Below the pieces are notes generated by a model. It had not been told where the DNA came from. It worked only from the letters and a program-made list of their open reading frames with translations, and made no database searches. 5,687 bases of DNA, from the NCBI GenBank assembly GCA_964428215.1, contig CAYRXO010000205.1:1-5687 (forward strand). The letters run 5' to 3'. The position numbers were made by a program, and so were the translations under genes. Shown one piece after another: positions 1 through 5,632 of the stretch. Each line of letters opens with the position of its first letter. The first letter of the stretch is position 1. Origin of the DNA: Accumulibacter sp964428215. Its GTDB lineage: Bacteria; Pseudomonadota; Gammaproteobacteria; Burkholderiales; Rhodocyclaceae.

Positions 1-1
1 G

Positions 2-466
2 CTCGGCGCCGGCGGCGCAGCGCGCGGTGTCGTCGCGCCATTGCTGGAGCGCGCGCCAGAGCGGCTGACGATCGCCAACCGCACGCCGGCCAAAGCGCAA
101 CGACTGGCTGAACTTTTTGCCGCCGGCGGAGCGGTCAGTGGCGTTGCTTATGCCGATCTGGCCGGGCAGCGCTTCGATCTGGTGATCAACGCCACCTCCG
201 CCAGTCTGGCCGGCGAACTGCCACCCTTGCCGGCCGGCATCTTTGCGGCCGACAGTCTGGCTTACGACATGATGTACGGCCGCGGCGAAACGCCTTTTCT
301 GGCGTTTGCCCGGCAAAACGGCGCCGCGCGCGGCAGCGACGGACTCGGCATGCTCGTCGAACAGGCCGCCGAATCGTTCCGCCTCTGGCGTGGCGTGCGT
401 CCATCGACGCAAGAACTGATCGCCCGCCTGCGCGCCACCGGTACACCGCCGGCCAGCGGCAAATGA
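2..466 (+). CDS. aroE: Shikimate dehydrogenase (NADP+), 3' part, 5' end outside window
   Basis: AroE reduces 3-dehydroshikimate to shikimate with NADPH in the cytoplasmic shikimate pathway to aromatic amino acids. About 154 C-terminal residues are visible, against about 270 for the whole family protein, so the N-terminal substrate domain with the catalytic Lys/Asp is off-window. The fragment opens with the nucleotide-binding loop LGAGGAARG (bases 2-28), followed by ANRTPAKA, the NRT motif typical of NADP-preferring AroE. Then come INATSASLAG, the YDMMYG..TPFL segment and DGLGMLVEQAAESF, all matching the AroE C-terminal domain in order. A TTG at 41 is not the start, because the conserved glycine loop lies upstream of it in the same frame. 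The stop TGA (464-466) overlaps the mtgA ATG in an ATGA, so the two are probably co-transcribed and translationally coupled. No damage is seen in the visible part. Confidence 0.94.
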   Translation, partial: LGAGGAARGVVAPLLERAPERLTIANRTPAKAQRLAELFAAGGAVSGVAYADLAGQRFDLVINATSASLAGELPPLPAGIFAADSLAYDMMYGRGETPFLAFARQNGAARGSDGLGMLVEQAAESFRLWRGVRPSTQELIARLRATGTPPASGK

Positions 467-1155
467 GCATCGCGCAGGGCATCCGCCGCCTGTTTTTCAT
501 CCTGCTCGCCGTCCTGCTGCTCTACCAGTGCTGGTTGTTCGCCTGGGTGGTGTGCTGGAAATGGGTCAATCCCCGGCAGACCAGTTTCATGAGTCTGCGT
601 CTCGACGAAATGCGGCAGACCAATCCGCACGCCGAGTTGCAGAGGGTATGGCTGGATTACGGGCGCATCTCCGACCAGCTCAAGCGGGCGATCATCGCCG
701 CCGAAGACGCCCGTTTCGTCGATCACGACGGTTTCGACTGGCAAGGGATCCAGCAGGCGATCGAGAAGAATCAGAAAAAGGGCCGCTTCGTCGCCGGCGG
801 ATCGACGATCTCACAGCAACTGGCGAAAAATCTTTTCCTGACGCCGTCGAAAACGCCGTGGCGTAAAGCGCAGGAAGCGGTGGTGACGCTGATGCTCGAG
901 ATCTGCTGGGACAAGGAGCGCATTTTCGAGGTCTACCTGAACGTCATCGAATGGGGCAATGGCGTTTTCGGTGCCGAAGCGGCGGCGCGGCATTACTACG
1001 GCGTCTCGGCCGCGCATCTTTCCGCGTCGCAAGCCGCGCGTCTGGCCGGCATGGTTCCCAATCCCCGACTCTACGACCGGCAACGCAACGCGCCGGGGCT
1101 GGCCCGCAAAACGGCGATCATCCTGGCACGCATGCCGGCGGCCGAGCTGCCCTGA
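463..1155 (+). CDS. mtgA: Monofunctional biosynthetic peptidoglycan glycosyltransferase MtgA
   Basis: MtgA is a GT51-family enzyme that polymerises lipid II into glycan strands at the periplasmic face of the inner membrane. It has no transpeptidase domain. The 230-residue length is normal for the family. Residues about 9-33 form one hydrophobic N-terminal anchor. The GT51 motifs follow in order: AAEDARFVDHDGF with catalytic Glu81; GGSTISQQLAKNLFL at 112-126; and KERIFEVYLNVIEWG at 151-165, whose Glu156 matches the second conserved acidic residue. After these comes GVFGAEAAARHYYG, and LSASQAARLAGMVPNP ends the fold. The start ATG overlaps the aroE stop (ATGA). No strong Shine-Dalgarno is visible upstream, which fits translational coupling to aroE. 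The aroE-mtgA pairing is familiar in betaproteobacteria. The gene ends about 170 bp before the next reading frame, with no clear terminator. Confidence 0.97.
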   Translation: MSIAQGIRRLFFILLAVLLLYQCWLFAWVVCWKWVNPRQTSFMSLRLDEMRQTNPHAELQRVWLDYGRISDQLKRAIIAAEDARFVDHDGFDWQGIQQAIEKNQKKGRFVAGGSTISQQLAKNLFLTPSKTPWRKAQEAVVTLMLEICWDKERIFEVYLNVIEWGNGVFGAEAAARHYYGVSAAHLSASQAARLAGMVPNPRLYDRQRNAPGLARKTAIILARMPAAELP

Positions 1156-1309
1156 GACGGTGTGGGACGGCGATTGCCGGCAGCGAAGCGAAGGCTCTGG
1201 CTTGGACGCGCTCCGGGCGACTTGCGCACAACCTTGGTGCCGTCGTCTAGCCCGCACGACGCGGCCTGCCACGTGGTAAGTTGACGACTTTCGGAATTGC
1301 TTACCGTCC

Positions 1310-1315
1310 AAGGAG
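1310..1315 (+). promoter_or_regulatory. Ribosome binding site of the LapA-like gene
   Basis: AAGGAG lies 9 nt before the ATG at 1325. It fixes that ATG as the start rather than the in-frame TTG at 1316, which would directly abut the site. This is the clearest Shine-Dalgarno in the window. The other starts are weak and mostly overlap an upstream gene. Confidence 0.85.
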
Positions 1316-1324
1316 TTGCCGCAG

Positions 1325-1840
1325 ATGAAATTCCGCACCATTCTGCTGTTGCTGATTCTCGGCCTGATCGCTGCCTTCGCGGCGCTGAACTGGCCGGCGT
1401 TCAACGTACCGAGCAAACTCTCTCTCGGCCTCAGCGAAGTGGAGGCGCCACTCGGTCTGGTGATGCTCGGCATCATCGCCGGCCTGACGACCTTCTTCCT
1501 GATTTTCGTCGTCTTCGTACAGGCGACGGCCTTGTTCGAAGCACGACGGAACGCGCAGGAACTGACCGCCAACCGCGAGCTTGCCGACAAAGCCGAAGCC
1601 TCGCGATTCACTGAATTGCGCCAGTTCATCGGCGAAGAATTCCGCAAACTCGGCCCAGCCACTCCCGCTTCCGGATCGTCCGGTGCAGCGACGCTGCACC
1701 GGCTCGAACGACTCGAGAAAAACCTGCTGCTGGCTATCGAACAATCCGGCAACGGTCTCGCCGCTCATCTTGCCGAAATGGACGACCGGCTGACCGGTCA
1801 CAAAGTGGCCGACAGCACATCGTCAACGTCCTTCCGCTGA
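1325..1840 (+). CDS. LapA/DUF1049-like two-helix membrane protein with coiled-coil tail
   Basis: This is a 171-residue inner-membrane protein. Residues about 5-22 form a first hydrophobic helix, followed by a short loop ending in LSEVEAPLGL. Residues about 42-66 form a second helix. The arrangement of helix, NWPAFNVP..., [V/E]EAPL and second helix resembles the LapA (DUF1049) domain. In E. coli LapA works with LapB in controlling lipopolysaccharide synthesis. From about 70 the chain becomes charged and heptad-like (ARRNAQELTANRELADKAEA), with a second helical stretch at about 122-155 (LHRLERLEKNLLLAIEQ) after a Gly/Ser/Pro break at 111-121. Cytoplasmic coiled coils are therefore likely. The tail is longer than in E. 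coli LapA, which is about 100 residues, and there is no lapB neighbour, so a direct role in LPS control is not established. It could equally be a general membrane scaffold. The gene stands alone between mtgA and the convergent rpoS. Confidence 0.8.
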   Translation: MKFRTILLLLILGLIAAFAALNWPAFNVPSKLSLGLSEVEAPLGLVMLGIIAGLTTFFLIFVVFVQATALFEARRNAQELTANRELADKAEASRFTELRQFIGEEFRKLGPATPASGSSGAATLHRLERLEKNLLLAIEQSGNGLAAHLAEMDDRLTGHKVADSTSSTSFR

Positions 1841-1937
1841 CCGCCGTGCCTGGCTGCCCAATTTCGGCGTCGATCTGCGTCTGCTCAATTGCCTGCGGAC
1901 TGTGAAAGAGTGCGCGTCTCGCTGGCGGCACGCCGAG

Positions 1938-1963
1938 CGCTATGTCCGGCATAGCGATTTATT
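1938..1963 (+). terminator. Possible intrinsic terminator between convergent genes
   Basis: CGCTATG and CATAGCG form a perfect 7-bp stem around a TCCGG loop (1938-1956). On the + strand the T-rich run ATTTATT follows, so termination of the LapA-like gene transcript is the likelier role. On the - strand the hairpin starts 16 nt past the rpoS stop but has no U-tract after it, so it would be a poor intrinsic terminator for the stress operon. The U-tract is interrupted by A even on the + strand, so the call is moderate. Confidence 0.45.
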
Positions 1964-1972
1964 ACCGTTTAT

Positions 1973-2929
1973 TTAAAACAGATGCTCGCGGGTGACGCCA
2001 CCACGACGGATGATCCGCCGTAGCTGATCGAGGGCTTCGATCTGGATCTGGCGGACACGCTCCCGGGTGAGGTTGAGGTCAGAGGCGATTTCTTCGAGGG
2101 TGCTCGCTTCGGCGCCTTCGAGCCCATAGCGGCGCTGCAGAACCTGCTGCTGTTTCTCAGCCAGTTGGCCGACCCATTTCTTGAGCAGCTTGTCGGTTTC
2201 GGCTGCCTGCAGACTCTCGTCGGGGTCTGGCAGTTCCTCGTCGGCGAGCACATCGGCGATGGTGCGTGTTGGGTCGACTTGCAGCGGCGCGTCGATCGAG
2301 GTGATGCGCTCGTTGAGGGTCATCATCCGGCGCACTTCTTCGACCGGGCGGTCGATCAGATTGGCCACCTGTTCGGCACACACCTCGCGTCCATTGGACG
2401 ATTCCAGGTGACGGACGGCACGCAGCACCAGATTGATTTCCTTGACCACATGCACCGGCAGCCGGATGGTGCGCGACTGGTTCATGATCGCCCGTTCGAT
2501 CCCTTGCCGAATCCACCAGGTGGCGTAAGTCGAAAAGCGGAAACCGCGTTCGGGGTCGTATTTTTCGATGGCGTGAATCAGGCCGAGATTGCCTTCTTCG
2601 ATCAGATCGAGCAGCGGAATGCCGCGATTGAGGTAATGCTTGGCGATATTCACCACCAGACGCAGATTGTGCTCGATCATTTTCTGCCGGGCGAGAAATT
2701 CGCCGGATCGCGCCCGACGCGCCCAGGCCGCCTCTTCGCTGGCCGAGAAGAGGGGTTTGGCACCGATCTCGTTCAGATAGTACTGGGTGACGTCGTTGAG
2801 CAGTTCGCCTTCCGGCGTCGCCGACGCCTCCTCGCCGTCTGCTTCGCCTGCCGGTTCGTCGAGCGGGAAATCGGCATCCTCGTTCGCGCCGTCCAGTGAT
2901 CCGTGTTCCGTTTCGAAATCGCTGGCCAT
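1973..2929 (-). CDS. rpoS: RNA polymerase sigma factor RpoS (sigma-38)
   Basis: RpoS directs RNA polymerase to general-stress and stationary-phase promoters. The 318 residues compare with 330 in E. coli. Residues 1-42 are acidic and poorly conserved. DVTQYYLNEIG (46-56) is the region 1.2 signature of group 2 sigma factors. Region 2 spans about 84-154, with HNLRLVVNIAKHYLNRGIPLLDLIEEGN and the -10-recognition helix around RFSTYATWWIRQGIERA. TIRLPVHVVKEIN (154-166) begins region 3. Region 4 (about 250-305) contains RYGLEG and the helix-turn-helix TLEEIASDLNLTRERVRQIQIEA. Region 3-4 wording and the position directly behind nlpD favour RpoS over RpoD or RpoH. The ATG lies 4 nt after the nlpD stop and has no recognisable Shine-Dalgarno, so coupling to nlpD translation or an unusual leader is likely. 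In E. coli the main rpoS promoter lies inside nlpD; no convincing equivalent could be read here. Confidence 0.97.
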   Translation of the reverse strand: MASDFETEHGSLDGANEDADFPLDEPAGEADGEEASATPEGELLNDVTQYYLNEIGAKPLFSASEEAAWARRARSGEFLARQKMIEHNLRLVVNIAKHYLNRGIPLLDLIEEGNLGLIHAIEKYDPERGFRFSTYATWWIRQGIERAIMNQSRTIRLPVHVVKEINLVLRAVRHLESSNGREVCAEQVANLIDRPVEEVRRMMTLNERITSIDAPLQVDPTRTIADVLADEELPDPDESLQAAETDKLLKKWVGQLAEKQQQVLQRRYGLEGAEASTLEEIASDLNLTRERVRQIQIEALDQLRRIIRRGGVTREHLF

Positions 2930-2933
2930 GAGC

Positions 2934-3890
2934 TTAACGTTGTGGCAGGAATTTGAGCGGATCGACCGGCTTGCCTTGCCGACGGACTTCGAAATGCAGC
3001 TTCACCTGATCGGTGTCCGTGTTGCCCATTTCGGCGATCTTTTGCCCTTTGTTGACCATCTGTCCCTCCTTGACCAGGATGTTCTGGTTATGTGCGTAAG
3101 CGGTCAGGAAATTGTTATTGTGTTTGACGATCACCAGTTTGCCATAGCCACGCAAACCGCTGCCACTATAGACGACCTTGCCAGCGCTGGCCGCCACAAC
3201 CGCTTCACCGGCGCGCCCGCCGATGTCGATGCCTTTGTTGCCACCTTCGCTGAAAGTGGCGAGCAGCTTGCCGCCGGCCGGCCAGATCCAGGCGATTTCT
3301 TCATTGCCCGATACCTCGCCGGCTTTCTCCTCAGCGCTGGGCTCCGCTTTACTCTCGGGTTTACTGTCGGATTTTGCTTCCGGTTTGCTTTCCGGTTTCA
3401 CGGCTGGTTTGGCGACGACGGCCGTCGGTTCGACCGGCTTTTGCTGCGCACGGAGCAGCGCCTGTTCGGAGTAGGGCTCCTTGCCCGCTTTCGGTTCGCG
3501 TTTCAAGGTGTCGATGGTCGTAGCAAGCGGCTTCTCTTCAATCGCGCCGCTGCTGATCGGCTTGACCACCACCGCGCCGCTGCTGGTACTGCCGACGCTG
3601 CTTCCCGGCGCGCGCGTGCGCAGCACCTGGCCGACGAGGATCCGGTTCGGATTTTCGATGTTGTTCCAGTGGATCAGATCCCGATAGTCGAGACCGTGAT
3701 CGAGGGCGATCGAATAAAGCGTATCGCCTTTCTTGACGGTGTAGCCATCCGGGATGGTCGAAGCGCCTTTGCTGCTGCCCACGCCACGTTCGACCGGCGA
3801 CGGCGACTGGCTGACGCATCCGGCCAGGACCAGCGCAACGAACAGTGCGCTTGTCAGCGGCTGGACTAGGGAAGAAAGAAGACGTTTCAT
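2934..3890 (-). CDS. nlpD: NlpD: outer-membrane lipoprotein with LysM and degenerate LytM domains
   Basis: NlpD activates the septal amidase AmiC during daughter-cell separation. The 318-residue protein has a lipoprotein signal with lipobox LAGC, so Cys25 is the lipidated residue, followed by V-S. A LysM peptidoglycan-binding domain runs from about 49 to 92 (GYTVKKGDTLYSIA...NRILVGQVL). A long low-complexity linker (about 93-198) contains Lys-Pro-Glu-Ser repeats at 161-182. The LytM/M23 domain covers about 203-315 and ends in DPLKFLPQR, almost as in E. coli NlpD. Its metal site is broken: the first His is Asn218 (NKGID) and the first His of the H-x-H motif is Lys297 (KLHFEV). Asp222, His267 and His299 remain. 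This is the pattern of catalytically dead amidase activators. The ATG overlaps the pcm stop by ATGA, and rpoS follows 4 nt downstream. Confidence 0.96.
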   Translation of the reverse strand: MKRLLSSLVQPLTSALFVALVLAGCVSQSPSPVERGVGSSKGASTIPDGYTVKKGDTLYSIALDHGLDYRDLIHWNNIENPNRILVGQVLRTRAPGSSVGSTSSGAVVVKPISSGAIEEKPLATTIDTLKREPKAGKEPYSEQALLRAQQKPVEPTAVVAKPAVKPESKPEAKSDSKPESKAEPSAEEKAGEVSGNEEIAWIWPAGGKLLATFSEGGNKGIDIGGRAGEAVVAASAGKVVYSGSGLRGYGKLVIVKHNNNFLTAYAHNQNILVKEGQMVNKGQKIAEMGNTDTDQVKLHFEVRRQGKPVDPLKFLPQR

Positions 3891-4543
3891 GAGATCCCGG
3901 AGAGTAACGGCACAAATCGAACGGCATCGAGTCGGGTTTCGACCAACCCTTCGGCCCGATGTTCGATCAGCGTCAATTGTTGCGTTGTGCTTCCTAATGG
4001 CAAAACCATTCTGCCACCGATGGCGAGCTGCTGCAAAAGTGCTGTCGGCACCCGGGTTGCCGCAGCGGCGACGATGATCGTGTCGAATGGCGCGGCTTGC
4101 GGCAGGCCCAGTTGTCCGTCGCCATGTTGCAGCCGCACGGTGAATTGTTTGATCGTGCGCAGATTGGTCTTCGCCTTGGCGAGCAGCGCGGCGATCCTTT
4201 CGATGGCGTAAACCTCGTTGGTCAGCTGGGCCAGTACCGCTGCCTGGTAGCCGCAGCCGGCACCGATCTCCAGCGTTTTGCCGAGCTGGCGGCCGTCGTG
4301 CAGCACCTCGATCATCCGCGCCACGACATAGGGCTGCGAAATGGTCTGCGCGAAGCCGAGCGGCAAGGCGGTATCTTCGTACGCCCGCGAAGCCAACGCT
4401 TCTTCGACGAAAACGTGCCGGGGAACCGCGGCGATTGCCGCCAGGACTCGCTCGTCGACGATGCCCTTTTCGCGCAGCCGCTCGATCATCCGTCCGCGCG
4501 TCCGTGACGAGGTCATGCCGGCGCCAGCAAACGAGGGGTTCAT
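3887..4543 (-). CDS. pcm: Protein-L-isoaspartate O-methyltransferase
   Basis: Pcm methylates abnormal L-isoaspartyl residues in aged proteins using S-adenosylmethionine, starting their repair in the cytoplasm. The 218-residue chain contains VPRHVFV (40-46), the family motif TISQPYVVARM (67-77), SAM-binding motif I LEIGAGCGYQAAVL (91-104), the acidic post-motif ERI at 115-117, and the PFDTIIVAAA strand. RFVPL near the C-terminus (209-213) is also characteristic. An in-frame ATG at 4555 would add MAAA. I prefer the ATG at 4543 because it forms an ATGA overlap with the surE stop, the same junction seen between pcm and nlpD. A third in-frame Met ten residues in (MTSSRTRGRM) would also fit the family's usual N-terminus. 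Motif I has Cys where E. coli has Ser, a conservative change. Confidence 0.95.
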   Translation of the reverse strand: MNPSFAGAGMTSSRTRGRMIERLREKGIVDERVLAAIAAVPRHVFVEEALASRAYEDTALPLGFAQTISQPYVVARMIEVLHDGRQLGKTLEIGAGCGYQAAVLAQLTNEVYAIERIAALLAKAKTNLRTIKQFTVRLQHGDGQLGLPQAAPFDTIIVAAAATRVPTALLQQLAIGGRMVLPLGSTTQQLTLIEHRAEGLVETRLDAVRFVPLLSGIS

Positions 4544-5283
4544 TGCCGCAGCCATCCGCGTACGAGTGCCAGTTGATCGTTATGCGTCAGGTCGATCTGC
4601 AGCGGCGTCAGCGACACCTGCTGCTGCTGCACGGCGTAAAAGTCGGTCCCTTCGCCGGCGTCCGCCGCCTCGCCGGCGGCGCCGACCCAGTAAACAGTCT
4701 CGTTGCGCGGCGATAACGTGCGCACCACCGGTTCGGCCTTGTGTCGTTTTCCGAGGCGGGTGACGGCAAAACCGCGCAATTGTTCGTAGGGCACGTCGGG
4801 CACATTGACGTTGAGCAACATCGGCTGTGCCGGTCGTTGTTCCTGCATCAGGCAGACCACTTCGCGCGCCACTTTCGCGGCGCAGGCGAAATCCTCGCTG
4901 TGCCGGGTGCACAAGGAGATGGCGATGGATGGAACGCCCAGCAGAAAGCCTTCGGTCGCCGCGGCGACAGTCCCGGAATAAATGGTGTCATCGCCCATGT
5001 TGGCGCCCATGTTGATCCCCGAAACGACCATATCCGGTAAACAGTCGAGCATGCCGGTGACTGCCAGATGTACGCAGTCGGTCGGTGTGCCATTGACGTA
5101 ATAAAAACCGTTGGCCGCCCGCTTCAAGGACAGCGGCCGGTCGAGCGTCAGCGAATTGCTGGCGCCGCTGCGGTCGCGCTCGGGGGCGACGACGGTAATC
5201 TCTGCCACCGTGGACAGCGCACGCGCCAGATGATCGATCCCTGGGGCGAAATAGCCATCATCGTTACAGAGCAGGATTCGCAT
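4540..5283 (-). CDS. surE: 5'/3'-nucleotidase SurE (survival protein)
   Basis: SurE is a metal-dependent cytoplasmic nucleoside monophosphate phosphatase, also acting on short polyphosphate in characterised members. Its gene characteristically lies with pcm and rpoS. The 247 residues begin MRILLCNDDGYFAPGI, matching the family start. Asp8 and Asp9 are metal ligands, Ser39 lies in DRSGASNSLTLDRPL, and Asn91 sits in VSGINMGANMGDDTIYSGTVAAATEG, so all expected active-site residues are present. NVNVPD (158-163) and TDFYAV (213-218) are also typical. The start was set at the ATG giving MRILL. An ATG two codons upstream (5289) and a GTG at 5307 are in frame but would add residues outside the family pattern. 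None of these has a strong Shine-Dalgarno. It is the first gene of the operon, with a consensus -10 box about 37 nt upstream. Confidence 0.95.
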   Translation of the reverse strand: MRILLCNDDGYFAPGIDHLARALSTVAEITVVAPERDRSGASNSLTLDRPLSLKRAANGFYYVNGTPTDCVHLAVTGMLDCLPDMVVSGINMGANMGDDTIYSGTVAAATEGFLLGVPSIAISLCTRHSEDFACAAKVAREVVCLMQEQRPAQPMLLNVNVPDVPYEQLRGFAVTRLGKRHKAEPVVRTLSPRNETVYWVGAAGEAADAGEGTDFYAVQQQQVSLTPLQIDLTHNDQLALVRGWLRQ

Positions 5284-5319
5284 AGCCATACAACCGTTCA
5301 ACACCACCGCAAACTTGCC

Positions 5320-5349
5320 ATTATAACCGCCCTGCTCAATCGCTGAGCA
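5320..5349 (-). promoter_or_regulatory. Putative promoter of the surE-pcm-nlpD-rpoS operon
   Basis: Read on the - strand, TATAAT (5325-5320) is a perfect sigma-70 -10 box. An 18-nt spacer separates it from TGCTCA (5349-5344), which matches only 3 of 6 positions of the -35 consensus. Transcription would start near 5313, giving a 5' leader of about 30 nt before the surE ATG at 5283. TGCTCA is also one arm of an inverted repeat with TGAGCA (loop GCGAT, 5333-5349). A dimeric regulator could therefore bind across the -35 and spacer, though that is only inference. The -10 box is the solid part of this call. Confidence 0.6.
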
Positions 5350-5386
5350 CGCCGAACTCGACCGTCAGGGCGATCGCAGAAGTGAT

Positions 5387-5400
5387 GAATGCATGCATTC
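5387..5400. repeat. Perfect 14-bp palindrome upstream of the surE promoter
   Basis: GAATGCATGCATTC equals its own reverse complement over all 14 bases and does not extend further. It lies about 75-87 bp upstream of the inferred surE transcription start, where an activator or repressor dimer could bind. It contains the alternating purine-pyrimidine core TGCATGCA. I do not recognise it as the site of a named regulator. Confidence 0.5.
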
Positions 5401-5540
5401 CGACGCAATTTCACGGTCTTCGCTGTGCCCTTGCACGAAACGGGTGATCAGAATGGGTTTGAAGATTCCTTCCCTACAAAACAATGCTTTACATTGGAAT
5501 TATCTCGCGGGCGTTATGAGGCGACTTTCCGGGTGGGGAG

Positions 5541-5563
5541 GTGGATGCGCTGCGCTTATCCAC
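5541..5563. repeat. Short inverted repeat of dispersed, REP-like type
   Basis: GTGGAT (5541-5546) and ATCCAC (5558-5563) pair around GCGCTGCGCTT, itself nearly self-complementary. Preceded by G, the unit reads as the common GGTGGATGCGC..GCGCTTATCCAC pattern. From general knowledge, such units occur in many intergenic copies in proteobacterial genomes and produce spurious VDKRSAST-like or GGCAALIH-like translations, both of which appear here. Only one copy lies in the window, so its repetitive nature is inferred. Confidence 0.5.
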
Positions 5564-5632
5564 GGTGGCCTCAAATATGAAGTGCAACACATTACCTCCC
5601 GGCAGGTGTTGCACTTCATATTCGAGGCCACC
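5564..5632. repeat. 69-nt near-perfect hairpin, 27-bp arms and 15-nt loop
   Basis: The left arm (5564-5590, beginning GGTGGCCTCAAATATG) is the reverse complement of the right arm (5606-5632, ending ATTCGAGGCCACC) at 26 of 27 positions. The single mismatch is A5573 against C5623. In RNA from the - strand this becomes a G-U pair, so the stem would be continuous. The loop is the 15 bases 5591-5605. No run of T follows on either strand, so it does not look like an intrinsic terminator. The left arm starts immediately after the GTGGAT...ATCCAC repeat. Selection or recent copying must have kept the arms matched; the function is unknown to me. Confidence 0.85.

Noticed and set aside
41..43. TTG as the start of a short aroE-like gene
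   Set aside because: The conserved LGAGGAARG nucleotide-binding loop precedes it in the same frame, so the gene simply enters from the left edge.
1269..1276. CCACGTGG palindrome
   Set aside because: An 8-bp palindrome is expected by chance at this length and GC content, and no bacterial regulator is implied.
811..1752. 313-codon - strand open frame crossing mtgA and the LapA-like gene
   Set aside because: It spans two genes and the gap between them with low-complexity Arg/Ser-rich content, so it is a shadow frame.
2165..2899. 244-codon open frame on the + strand opposite rpoS
   Set aside because: It is fully antisense to rpoS with no recognisable domain.
3165..3170. TATAGT on the - strand as a possible internal rpoS promoter -10
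   Set aside because: No acceptable -35 lies 16-18 nt upstream, and the bases encode the conserved VVYSG strand of NlpD, so they are explained by coding.
3340..3412. Lys-Pro-Glu-Ser repeats in nlpD as a DNA tandem repeat
   Set aside because: The repeat is at protein level in a flexible linker and imperfect in DNA, which is normal for NlpD.
2787..3869. 360-codon open frame on the + strand opposite nlpD and the start of rpoS
   Set aside because: It is antisense to two clearly recognised genes, has Ser/Phe/Arg-rich composition without any known motif, and is explained by GC-rich codon bias keeping the opposite strand open.
4544..4555. Longer pcm start at ATG 4555
   Set aside because: It adds only MAAA inside surE. 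The ATG at 4543 gives the ATGA overlap seen at the next junction. It cannot be fully excluded.
5284..5307. Longer surE start at GTG 5307 or ATG 5289
   Set aside because: The family begins at MRILLxNDDG, and neither upstream start has a better ribosome site.
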